This document shows positions 13,338 to 24,624 of a DNA stretch of 64,000 nucleotides, in pieces. Each line of letters opens with the position of its first letter. Position 1 is the stretch's first letter. The position numbers and the translations under genes were made by a program. Source of the stretch: Diorhabda sublineata (Eukaryota > Arthropoda > Insecta > Coleoptera > Chrysomelidae); the NCBI RefSeq assembly GCF_026230105.1, contig NC_079482.1:3782001-3846000 (forward strand). The letters run 5' to 3'. The notes under the pieces were generated by a model, which saw only the letters and a program-made list of their open reading frames with translations, made no database searches and was not told the origin of the DNA.

Positions 13338-13769
13338 GATTTGTAGTCACGTGTAAATATTAGGATAAGCATCCGTCATTATGACCTGCATCTGCATTAT
13401 ATATCGGTCATAATGACCCACTTGGTTTCCAAGAAAAATTATTCACCGTACCTAACCTAACCAACTGCAGCTGTCACAGAAGGCTAGTTCGTTGGTACCG
13501 ACACTAGCGCCCTGAGCAGTGATTAAAGTAAACCATATCAGTCAAAATGACGGATGTTCCGGTCAGAAGATTATTGCCCAAAAATTATTTTGTTCCGAAG
13601 AACTCCCTCTTAATATGAGTCACATGATATTGTCAACTAAACCAACTGTTCATTTTTTACCTTCCCCATTTTGACATTAAAAGATTGTGCAAAAGCTGAA
13701 ATTTTTTTTTCTCAGAAAATTCTGAATTTTCTTTCAATATTAGTTGCCGCTGGTCACTAATGGGTTAAT

Positions 13770-14620
13770 TTCGAAGTAGTTATTTAATCGGGATTAGAAT
13801 TTGCCCATCAACTAAAGATTTTAATATTTGAGGTTATCTACTATATATTTTTGATTAAAAAATTAATCCAATTTAAACAATTTTCAATATGATTTTTCGA
13901 TTTTTCATTCGAGTTAAACTTCCCAGATAAATTTTTATACTTTTTTTAGTGTAGAATTTTAAAAAATTGATTAAAACTTTATTTTTTTTTAATCAACAAA
14001 CCACTTTATATGTTTATCACTTACCCTGTATACGCATATTCATCTGTTCCTTGAAATTCCAAGGTATTTATTTATTTTGAGGATTACTAAGTCATTTTTA
14101 TTATTGAGAATTCCACAATGTAATTGATCAACGAGATATTGTTTGGGATTAAATTCTGTTAACAAAGATTAAGTTGTCAAACTTAAGGTTAGCTTTATAA
14201 TAATGAAGAAATCCAAATTGTTCTTATATTTTCGTTTACCATATTAAAATAGTCAGATGAACATTTTTATTGCTAATCAATAAAAATTTATTGTTTTTAA
14301 ATCAACAGATATTTCATATAGTCGATGATCATCAGTACAGTGAGTTAGACAAGTTTATTTTTCTTTTTTTCCAACTAGTTCTTTGGCCTTCACCTTGACA
14401 ACACTTGAGTAGAATTAGGTCAAATTTCTTTTTTATTTAAAAGCATTATTGCAAAAGGTGAAGCTTTATATAGTATTTTTTGAAATAATTTGAAAAATAA
14501 CACGTGTACAATGATTATATATCGATTAATGGCGTGTATAGTTACAATATATAATATACAAAATTAATATGTTTATTTATATTTACTACTTATATCAGTT
14601 TTATATATTTTTAAATTTTA
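13770..14620. other. AT-rich region upstream of the aminopeptidase gene
   Basis: No coding region is seen. The promoter and a 5' UTR exon of the downstream gene probably lie here: TTTTAG at 14616-14621 reads as a splice acceptor eight bases before the ATG at 14630. I cannot place a transcription start. Confidence 0.35.
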
Positions 14621-14629
14621 GATTACACT

Positions 14630-17600
14630 ATGATAAAATTTTTACACCTACTAGTGATTCTAATATATCTAACAAGCGTCCACCTTCAAGAAGTTACTTA
14701 TAGGTTACCTTCTACGGTGATTCCTTCTCATTATGAATTAAGTTTAGCTTTCAGTCGTACCGTATTTTCTGGAACTAAGACTACTTTTACTGGAAGTGCT
14801 GAAATTCATTGTACAGTTACTGAAACTGTTTCTCAAATAAAATTACATTCGAATCCCGATTATATTCAGATTACAGATATTACTTTTAAAAAAGGACCTG
14901 CTGTTAATAATTATATTATTGATAATATAACTGAAATTTTAACAATTTCAACTATTAGTGGTAAGTAATTTAAATATATCCAAAACTAAATTCAAGTTTT
15001 AATTCCTCAGCCCTCCCCTTTCCGAGATATAACCCTTAAAATAAGGTGTCGAAAATTGTAACTTAAAATCCTTTTTCTATTTGAAAATATATTTTACTCT
15101 TAAATTTTTTTTTAGTCATAATCTTTTAAGCGTAATATCTCGGAATTTAGAAGCACCCTGTATATTTTAGATCTAACACCAAATGTAGAATACGTTTTAA
15201 CTATCACTTATGAGGCACATATAAATACAAATGATTTGGTTGGAGTATTCAGGTCAAGTTACATAGATGGCGGTGATACTAAATATATATTTGCTGCTCA
15301 ATTACAACCTACTTATGCCAGAAGAGTTTTTCCTTGCTTTGACGAACCTACTTTTAAAGCGACGTTCACCATCACTTTTACCCTCGTATCCAACGTAGCC
15401 GCTTTTTGGAATACAGAACTAGAAAGCTCCACGGCTATAACGTAAGTCGAACCATCGAACTAAGTCTTAAGTTAGTTATTGAAAATAAAGTGATTCGACA
15501 AACTCATCCATTGTTAAGTTTAATATTTAATATTCCAAATTAATATAAAAGAAAGAGCGATATTTTCATAAGAATTCAATTTTTTTCATTTCTCAGAAAT
15601 GTGAAATATATATTGCCGCATAATACTTAAATCAGACAGTACACCATGATCATTCGTATTAAGCATCCTACAAACATTGTACTATTTTGATTTTTTACAA
15701 TATTTAGAGGATTTCAATCACACTTTTAATAATTTATTTTTTTTACACAATAATTGTGTTCAATAGGATCTGATGTTACTTTTTTAACATATTTTTTTTC
15801 AAATTTAGGACCAGTATTATTCAGTATACTTATAGAAAAACTCCGATAATGTCAACGTACATGTTAGCTTTCGTTATTTCTGAATTAAGTTGTGACGAAG
15901 CGCTTACTGTGAGTGAAGTAGAAAATACAGTGTGTTCTAGACCTGCTACATCTTTATTACGAACTTTTGCAGTTGAAATTGCACCTGAATTGCTTGATAG
16001 AATGAATCAGTACACTCAAATTAATTATAGTGAGGTTATGAATAAATTACATTATGTAGCTTTACCAAACTCGGCGTATGAATCTATGGATTATTGGGGA
16101 TTATCTACATACAGGTGAGAAAATATTTTTATTACTTTAACATGGTATAATAGTTTTGATTAAATCGTATTATATGTTATTTAAAGATCGATCTGAATAT
16201 AAACAAAACGAGAATTATACAAGGGGGCTTACAAAAGTAGTATTTTCGTTCTGAAGTTTATAATTAATTTTATGGCTTTTTTACACTATTGTAGAGAACA
16301 ATATTTATTATACGATAATTCAGAATCGACGAACGTTGTTAAACAAAAAGTTGCTATTGCGATTGCTCGGGAAATCGTTCAACAATGGTTTGGAAATCTG
16401 GTAAATTTCGATTGGTGGTCACAGATTTATTTGAATAAAGGTTTCGCTGATTACCTGAAATATTCGATTTTAAATTCGGTGAGATTTCAAACCGAAAATT
16501 ATTTTTTTTTACTGATTTGTTCGAAATAATGTAGGTGGTTCCTGATTGGCAGCTGCAGAATCAATACGTTGTTGATAACGTTCAAATCGCTTTAAGAGCC
16601 GAAGAAAACTATTCACCAACAATGATTACGAATGTTTCAACAACAATGGATATATTATTGTCGTTGGATGATGTAACAATCAAAAAAGGTAATCGATAAA
16701 CAAAAAAAAGTATCAAAAATCTGTAGTTTTCAAAGCTTTTTCATGAATCAGCTGTATTTATGATTAATACTGCCCTCCACAAACCTTATACATTAGTATG
16801 AACAGTAAAAAGGACAAAATAATAATGATATTTACCCCCCAGTACAAATTCTAATGATCCAAAGAGGGTGATAACCCTTAGATCTTCCACCATATCTTAT
16901 TTATTTTGATTAAAATACTCCATGCACTAATATGAATAATTTCGTAGGATAAAGAGGACAAAGCCGTTTGAGCTTGTACAGTATTTGGAGTATTTTGTCC
17001 GTATAACGCTCAAATAAAGATCTTCACCGCCACATACGAATTCTAATGATCCAAAATATTGATAATCCACAGATTTTCCAAAATTTAACTTCTTTCGGAT
17101 AAACTATCCCATTGACACCCGTATTTTTCATTAATACTGCCCGCCATAAATCTCATGCAACAATATGAACAATTTCGTAGGATAAAGAGGACAAAGCCGT
17201 TTGAGCTTGTACAGTATTTGGAGTATTTTGTCCGTATAACGCTCAAATAATGATCTTCACCGCCACATACGAATTCTAATGATCCAAAATATTGATAATC
17301 CACAGATTTTCCAAAATTTAACTTCTTTCGGATAAACTATCCCATTGACACCCGTATTTTTCATTAATACTGCCCGCCATAAATCTCATGCAACAATATG
17401 AACAATTTCGTAGGATAAAGAGGACAAAGCCGTTTGAGCTTGTACAGTATTTGGAGTATTTTGTCCGTATAACGCTCAAATAATGATCTTCACCGCCACA
17501 TACGAATTCTAATGATCCAAAATATTGATAATCCACATATTTTCCAAAATTTAACTTCTTTCGGATAAACTATCTCATTGACACCCGCATTTTTCATTAA

Positions 17601-20600
17601 TACTGCCCGCCATAAATCTCATGCACTAATATGAATAATTTCGTAGGATAAAGAGGACAAAGCCGTTTGAGCTTGTACAGTATTTGGAGTATTTTGTCCG
17701 TATAACGCTAAAATAATGATATTCACCGCCACATACGAATTCTAATGATCCAAAATAATGATAATCCACATATTTTCCAAAATTTAACTTCTTTCGGATA
17801 AACTATCTCATTGACACCCGCATTTTTCATTAATACTGCCCGCCATAAATCTCATGCACTAATATGAATAATTTCGTAGGATAAAGAGGACAAAGCCGTT
17901 TGAGCTTGTACAGTATTTGGAGTATTTTGTCCGTATAACGCTAAAATAATGATATTCACCGCCACATACGAATTCTAATGATCCAAAATATTGATAATCC
18001 ACTTATTTTCCAAAATTTAACTTCTTTTGGAACAACTATTCCATTAACACCCGTATATTTTATTCCCACTCCCCATAAACCTCATAAAACTATATTAGAA
18101 TAAAGAGAACAAAGCTGTTTGAGCTAGTACAATAGTTTGTGTCAAAGTATTTATCTATTTTGAGAAATATTAATACAGTTTAAATAATATTGTTAACAAA
18201 ACAATTATTTTTTATATTAATTGTTTCAACATTTAATAGCTGGTAGTATCTTTCGTATGGTGGAGGCCATTATGGGCGCGGAAAATTTTAAAAATGGGAT
18301 CAACCGATATTTAAACACTTAGTAAGTACCGAGCATTATTTTTATTTAAATTATGCGGAATCTCAACAAAATCAACAACAACTCAGTACAACAATACAAT
18401 AACAAATTCACGAAAGAATTAAAACGTTTGGATTATTAGAAACGCAAACCGCAGTGACTACTACTACTTTGCCGTGTGCGTAAATATTTTCATTATATTT
18501 TTGCAAATGTAGCATTATCAATTAGTAGCAAATGCATATTACTACTATCTACATTATTTCAATTACTTTTTGTTGTCATTCTCTAAAACAAAATGAAATA
18601 TTTGTTCACAATTTGTATACAAATATTCCCGTTACATAAATTCTTAGACATTATTAATCTGACTGTACATAGAAGGAGGTTATATTGGCAATTTTTAACG
18701 TTAATTGATACTTCGGACTATCCATCTTTTTCTAACCTACGGCATTATATGTGTGATAAGTGAGAAACAACACCTGAAACGACTACGAGAGAGATAATCA
18801 CACTATTGCTAGATTTACTTAACGCGCTGGTTCCTTCCCGTTACATAATACGGAGTTCATTGATATTTTATGTTCTAAATTTATCATAAATAAGAAGTTA
18901 CTCATCATAAAATTAAAAATGACGAACGTGAAGATTTCTTAAAATGAAATCTATTGGAAGGTGATGAAATTAATATTTGTGAATATAATTTACAGTTATC
19001 TTTTTTCAATATCATGAGGTTATAATAAGGCATCTTTGTCGTAGATCGAAATGTCAATGTTTACTTATTTTTTGAAAATAATTTTCTATCAAAAGAGATC
19101 TTAAATCAAGATGATTTATCAAAAAAAACCTAAAAAAGGTCTAAGAAAAAAATTATAATATAGTTTAAAAAAAAGTATATGCATTTTTAGTGCATATGGG
19201 ACATCTACATGGGATAAACTATGGGCTAGCTTAGAAACTAATTTAGATAATACAGTTTCAAATATACCTTCCGGTGTAACATTGAGTGCGGTTATGGAAA
19301 ATTGGATCAACGAATCAGGATTTCCCTTAATAACTGTCACTGTTAATGGAACTAAAGTAACTGTTACTCAAGTAAGACTTTATTGTATTTTTCCGTGTAT
19401 TGCAATTGTTATAAATTGTTCATTGTTTAACGTAATTAGTGTGGAAAAAAATATTTTTATATGTTGCAATGAAAAAATTGGAAATGTATTGTTTTTTTAT
19501 GTTACGTCGAAATAGAGATGGTTGCGTCCGGTACACAGACTTCAGATCAGGCAATGGCGTACATAATGTTTAGGAGGGGATATCGCAATACTGAGAAAAT
19601 TTTTTTGTAAAATGTGAATAGTTTTTACATAACCACTCTAAAAAAAACAAAAAAAAATATTTTCTTAGTGTAACGATTTGATCTAATAATCTCAGTGTAA
19701 TTTGTCGTACGACACGTCAGATGACGTAACCCATTTAATCAATGTTTTTCAGAGCAAAATGTCGCTTCTGTGTGTGTTTTTTCTGGGGACTAAAGTCAAA
19801 AAATTGTGCTTCCAATTTATATCTTTACACCTAAACCTTGAAATTTCTTATTAGAAATCAATTTTTTTTCTTTCGTTTGATTTAGAAAAAACTTTCCAAT
19901 GAAAATACTACAACTACAGAATGGTTCGTTCCCATAAACTACGTAACTTCTTTAGATACGCTTTCCGACCATTCTAAAAATCCACAATATTGGTTGAAAC
20001 CAAATGACGTACTTACATTTGAAATACCGAAAGGTATCGATTGGATTCTAATAAACTATCACCAAACTGGTTAGTAACTATATTTGTATATTTTTTGCAA
20101 CAGATAAAATATTTTGTAATTGTTTCTATAAACAGTTATATTTATAAAATAATGTTTTGGTGCCCATCTCTCTTTTTAAATTCATGAGAATTAGAAATAC
20201 AGGTCGGTATAACAGGAAACGTTCATCGAAATACAAATATGGCGTTTTGACTTATCACTAAAACCGATAGATGGCGGAATGTAAAAATAAATTGAATTAT
20301 TGAAACTTAAATTTTAAATTAAATTTCAGAATCATATTTCATTGAAATTTTTTTCAAATATATATTATTTCGTTTCTAAATTGAGCTATTAACAAGCAAA
20401 CGCACCATCTGTTGACGAAATTTTGTTTCAATAATCTTTCTAGGGTTTTTAAAGTGGAAATGTGAAAACAAATTATCGATTTCAGGTTATTATAGGGTGA
20501 ACTACGATATAAAAACTTGGAAATCGATAAAAAGGGCTTTAAAAAGTCCTGAATTTGGTGGAATAGACGAAATCAGTAGAGCACAACTAGTTGACGATCT

Positions 20601-23600
20601 ATTCAGTCTCGCTAGACACGAAATCCTTAATTATACAATAGTTTTCGAATTGTTAGAATTTTTATCAGATGACACGTCATATTTTACTTGGACAGCTGCT
20701 TTTAACGGCTTCGAAAAATTATTGAACATCATTAAATCAAAGTCGTTAGCTGATGATATCAAGGTAGGTAGCTGTAGTATCAATGAATACTCCAGCACCA
20801 TCTATCGTAATTATTAGCAACATACTTCACGCTTTACAGATAACTGTTTTTATGTTGAGATGTTCTTTTTCAGAACAATATCTTAAGTCTAATGTCAAAT
20901 TTATACCAATCTACACCTTTTGACTCTTTAGAAGAAGACGATCATCTTTTCACGTTAAAGCGAGAGTTAAGTCTAAAATTGGCTTGTCAGTTGGGGCATT
21001 TGGAATGTATAGGAATGTCGCGTGCTCTATTTTTAGCTTACAAACTCTATTCAACTGAGTCGGTATATACAAATAATTATTGTAATAAATAATTATTAGT
21101 AATAATATTTTAGACCTCCAAAAGAATTAAAAAGTATCGTTTATTGTACTGCTCTACAACAAAGCGAGAAGGAAGATGACTGGCTTTTATTATGGAACGA
21201 TTATATTAAATCAGATTCGGATTCGGAAAGAACTGTTTTATTAAGAGCTTTGGCATGTACTACAAATTCCACTCTTCTAAATAAGTAAGTGAAATAAAAA
21301 TAAATTCTGGATTTCCGGAACGTGTTTTTTAGTATTTGGCTTGTTTGAAGACATTCGGAACAAGATTCTGAACATTTTACTTGTTGGCACACAGCCAAAA
21401 CGTGTTTTTGAATATTTAACACATTGTAACACACCCAAATATTGTTTTATAATTATTTGACATGTTGGTACACATCCAGAACGTGTTTTTCATTATTTGG
21501 CTTGTTTGAAGACATCCAGAACTAGATTTTGAACATTTTACTTTTTCGAAAACAGCCAAAACGTGTTTTTTAATATTTAACTCATTGTAACACATCCAAA
21601 TATTGTTTTATAACTATTTGATTTGTTGAAACACATCCAGAATAAGATTTTGAACATTTTACTTGTTGGCACACAGCCAAAACGAGTTTTTTAATACTTA
21701 ACTCATTGTAACACACCCAAATATTGTTTTATAATTATTTGACATGTTGAAACACATCCAGAATAAGATTTTGAACATTTTGCTTGTTGGCACACATCCA
21801 AAACGTATTTTTTAATATTTAACTCATTGTAACACATCCAAATATTGTTTTATAATTATTTAACATGTTGAAACACATCCAGAATACGATTTTTTTAGTA
21901 TTTTGCTTGTTTGAAGACATCCAGAACTAGATTTTGAACATTTTGCTTGTTGGCACACATCCAAAACGTGTTTTTTAATACTTAACTCATTGTAACACAT
22001 CCAAATATTGTTTTATAATTATTTGACATGTTGAAACACATCCAGAATAAGATTTTGAACATTTTACTTGTTAGCACACATCCAAAACGTATTTTTTAAT
22101 ATTTAACTCATTGTAACACATCCAAATATTGTTTTATAATTATTTAACATGTTGAAACACATCCAGAATACGATTTTGAACATTTTACTTGTTGGCACAC
22201 ATCCAAAACGTGTTTTTTAATATTTAACTCATTGTAACACATCCAAATATTGTTTTATAATTATTTGACATGTTGAAACACATCCAGAACAAGATTTTGA
22301 ACATTTTACTTGTTGGCACACAGCCAAAACGTGTTTTTGAATATTTAACTCATTGTAACACATCCAAATATTGTTTTATAATTATTTGACATGTTGGAGC
22401 ACATCCAGAACGTTTTTTTTAGTATTTTGCTTGTTTGAAGACATCCAGAACTAGATTTTGAACATTTTGCTTGTTGGCACACATCCAAAACGTGTTTTTT
22501 AATATTTAACTCATTGTAACACATCCACATATTGTTTTATAATTATTTGACTTGTTGAAACACATCCAGAATAAGATTTTGAACATTTTACTTGTTGGCA
22601 CACAGCCAAAACGTGTTTTTGAATATTTAACTCATTGTAACACATCCAAATATTGTTTTATAATTATTTGACTTGTTGAAACACATCCAGAATAAGATTT
22701 TGAACATTTTACTTGTTGGCACACAGCCAAAACGTGTTTTTGAATATTTAACTCATTGTAACACATCCAAATATTGTTTTATAATTATTTGACATGTTGG
22801 AGCACATCCAGAACGTTTTTTTTAGTATTTTGCTTGTTTGAAGGCATCCAGAACTAGATTTTGAACATTTTACTTGTTGGCACACAGCCAAAACGTGTTT
22901 TTTAATATTTAACTTAATGTAACACATCCAAATATTGTTTTATAATTATTTGACTTGTTGGAGCACATCCGGAACGTGTTTTTTAGTATTTGGCTTGTTT
23001 GAAGACATTCGGAACAAGATTCTGAACATTTTACTTGTTGGCACACACCCAAAACGTGTTTTTGAATATTTAACACATTGTAACACACCCAAATATTGCT
23101 TTATAATTATTTGACATGTTAATAAACATCCAGAACGTGTTTTTTAGTATTTGGCTTGTTTGAAGACATTTAGAACAAGATTTTGAACATTTTACTTCTT
23201 CGCACACAGCCAAAACGTGTTTTTTAATATTTAATTTGATGTAACACATCCAAATATTGTTTTATAATTATTTGACTTGTTGAAACACATCCAGAACAAG
23301 ATTTTGAATATTTTACTTGTTGGTACACAGCCCAAATGTATTTTCGAATATTTAACTTGGGTGGGATTATGAACCCGGCCTTAAGGTAGAAATAAAATAG
23401 AAATTGAAATATTTATATCAAATTTTAGATTACTGCAACAAACTTTGATGAAAAGTGCTGAGATTAGGGCGGAAGACAGATTCTTAGTTTTCGAAAGTGT
23501 TGCTTCAAATCCTGTAGGTACTGCCGAAGCAATTGATTTCTTTGTCAATAATTATCAAGATATTTCTGAGAAGTGAGTAATAGATTTTGGAAAAATTTGT

Positions 23601-24579
23601 CAGCTGAAGTTATAAGTCCATAAATTTCGTAGCTTTTCTATAATAATAACGCTTGGTATTTTGAAATTATAATATAATAAGTACCATCTAGCGGTAACAG
23701 CACGGAGCAACTATTTCTCAATAACAAAATCCAAGAACTCTGTTGATTTCTGCAAAATAATAATTCAAATTAAAGCAATTTAATTTCAGGTCTATTTCAT
23801 AAGAAATCAGTGAAATAGACTTGGAATAACGATGAATTATTATTAAAATATATAAAAAGGAGTCTAAGAAGTAAAAAGAAAATCATAGAATATGTTTGGG
23901 TATTCAGTACTAGATGGCGGAGTACATACAATTAAGCTACCTGAATATGCTAAACTGTCAAATTTTTCTGAAATTTTATTTATTATCAATATTTTAAATT
24001 TCTTTATGCGCGATGCTGATTGAGGTCTAAAAATTTGATAAAAAATATAAAATTTGAATCTTAAAAGTACAATATTTGAGTTAATTCGGTTTTCGCAGCG
24101 CCACCTGTTAAAGTATCGGTAATTTATCGAATGTTCAAGTGTTGTATTGAGATTCCTTTTTTATCGATATATCTGACCTACACTGTACAAAATTGATGTA
24201 AACATTGTTTTTTTTCCATTATATATGTTATTAGGTACAAAGGTCAAAACATTATCTCAAATATTTTGAAAACTCTTGCTGGTATGGTCAAAAATGATAT
24301 GGAGCTAGAAAAGGTATGTTCGTGTTTTAGAAATTACATTTTTGGTTATGGTTATTGCGTTTTTAGCTTAAAAATTTGGTCACTGGTGATATATTCCCGA
24401 CAACATTGGTAAAAGTTGTTCAAGGAATATTAACAAATATTGAGAGAAGTTTTTCGAGAGTAACGTCATTTCAAGAAAGTTTAATTGAGTATTTTTATCC
24501 GACGAAATCCGCAGCGGTCAAAATTAATTATAATCATGTCATTTTCATGATAATATCAATACTGTCTTTATTCGTATAA
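14630..24579 (+). CDS. Aminopeptidase N-like protein (M1 family), probably catalytically dead, 14 exons
   Basis: Exons read by me: 14630-14960, 15171-15441, 15809-16114, 16295-16478, 16535-16688, 18240-18321, 19191-19371, 19886-20069, 20486-20763, 20874-21058, 21114-21284, 23429-23572, 24235-24313 and 24367-24579. They sum to 2763 nt, all joints are in phase, and they give 920 residues, a normal length for an insect APN. Residues 1-20 form a signal peptide (hydrophobic core LLVILIYL). The M1 N-terminal domain includes ARRVFPCFDEP (exon 2) and TPIMSTYMLAF (exon 3). The catalytic domain keeps QQWFGNLV and LNKGFA. The C-terminal part carries the ERAP1_C-like helical domain (GYYRVNYD, IVYCTAL). 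The last 14 residues are hydrophobic after a small-residue site (KSAA), as in GPI-anchored midgut APNs. Active APNs cut N-terminal residues off peptides at the gut brush border. Here the zinc ligands are R328, Q332 and K351 instead of His, His and Glu; GAMEN is ESMDY (292-296); and the catalytic Tyr is I413. Only the general-base Glu (E329) remains. The frame is intact, so I infer a pseudoenzyme rather than a pseudogene. The exon 10 donor is unusual (GA|GTCGGT). Confidence 0.93.
16735..18135. repeat. 233-bp tandem array inside APN intron 5
   Basis: Intron 5 (16689-18239) is mostly a tandem repeat. GTAGGATAAAGAGGACAAAG recurs about five times at 233-bp spacing, between about 16945 and 17890, with diverged half-copies at each end (about 16740-16900 and 18010-18135). 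Internal copies are nearly identical. Two identical 72-codon minus-strand frames fall in it and are artefacts of the repeat. It makes intron 5 one of the two long introns of a gene whose other introns are often under 250 bp. Confidence 0.9.
21300..23370. repeat. Nested array of ~41-bp modules forming ~122- and ~163-bp units, APN intron 11
   Basis: Nearly all of intron 11 (21285-23428) is built from related ~40-42-bp modules. Each starts with TTTT and ends with a CACA(T/G)CCA-type block. Examples are the modules starting TTTTGAACATTTTACTTGTT, TTTTGAATATTTAACTCATT and TTTTATAATTATTTGACATG; a fourth starts TTTAGTATTTTGCTTGTTTG. Three modules make a ~122-bp unit and adding the fourth makes ~163 bp. 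Both unit lengths alternate along the array, a clear higher-order structure. No coding is supported. Confidence 0.88.
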
Positions 24580-24601
24580 TTTCCTTTGTTGTATAAAAAA
24601 T

Positions 24602-24607
24602 AATAAA
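24602..24607 (+). promoter_or_regulatory. AATAAA polyadenylation signal of the APN gene
   Basis: AATAAA lies 23 bp after the APN stop codon, giving a very short 3' UTR. The tandem repeat described next begins almost at once after it. Confidence 0.7.
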
Positions 24608-24624
24608 GTATTTTTAATTATACC

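Larger units (their letters stand above)
11507..13768. mobile_element. Possible piggyBac-like termini (TTAA CCC...GGG TTAA) around nested debris
   Basis: TTAA-CCCTTTGACTGGC at 11507-11523 and, inverted, TTAA-CCCATTAGTGACCAGC ending at 13768 could be the two ends of a TTAA-targeting element of about 2.25 kb. Subterminal motifs of the form GTCATNATGAC occur near both ends (about 11550 and 13376-13550). No piggyBac transposase is visible inside. The interior holds other transposon fragments (DDE_3-type and hAT), so this would be a non-autonomous or invaded copy. The ends match only partly and TTAA is frequent in AT-rich DNA. Confidence 0.22.

Noticed and set aside
17085..17536. Two identical 72-residue minus-strand frames
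   Set aside because: Repeat copies within an APN intron.
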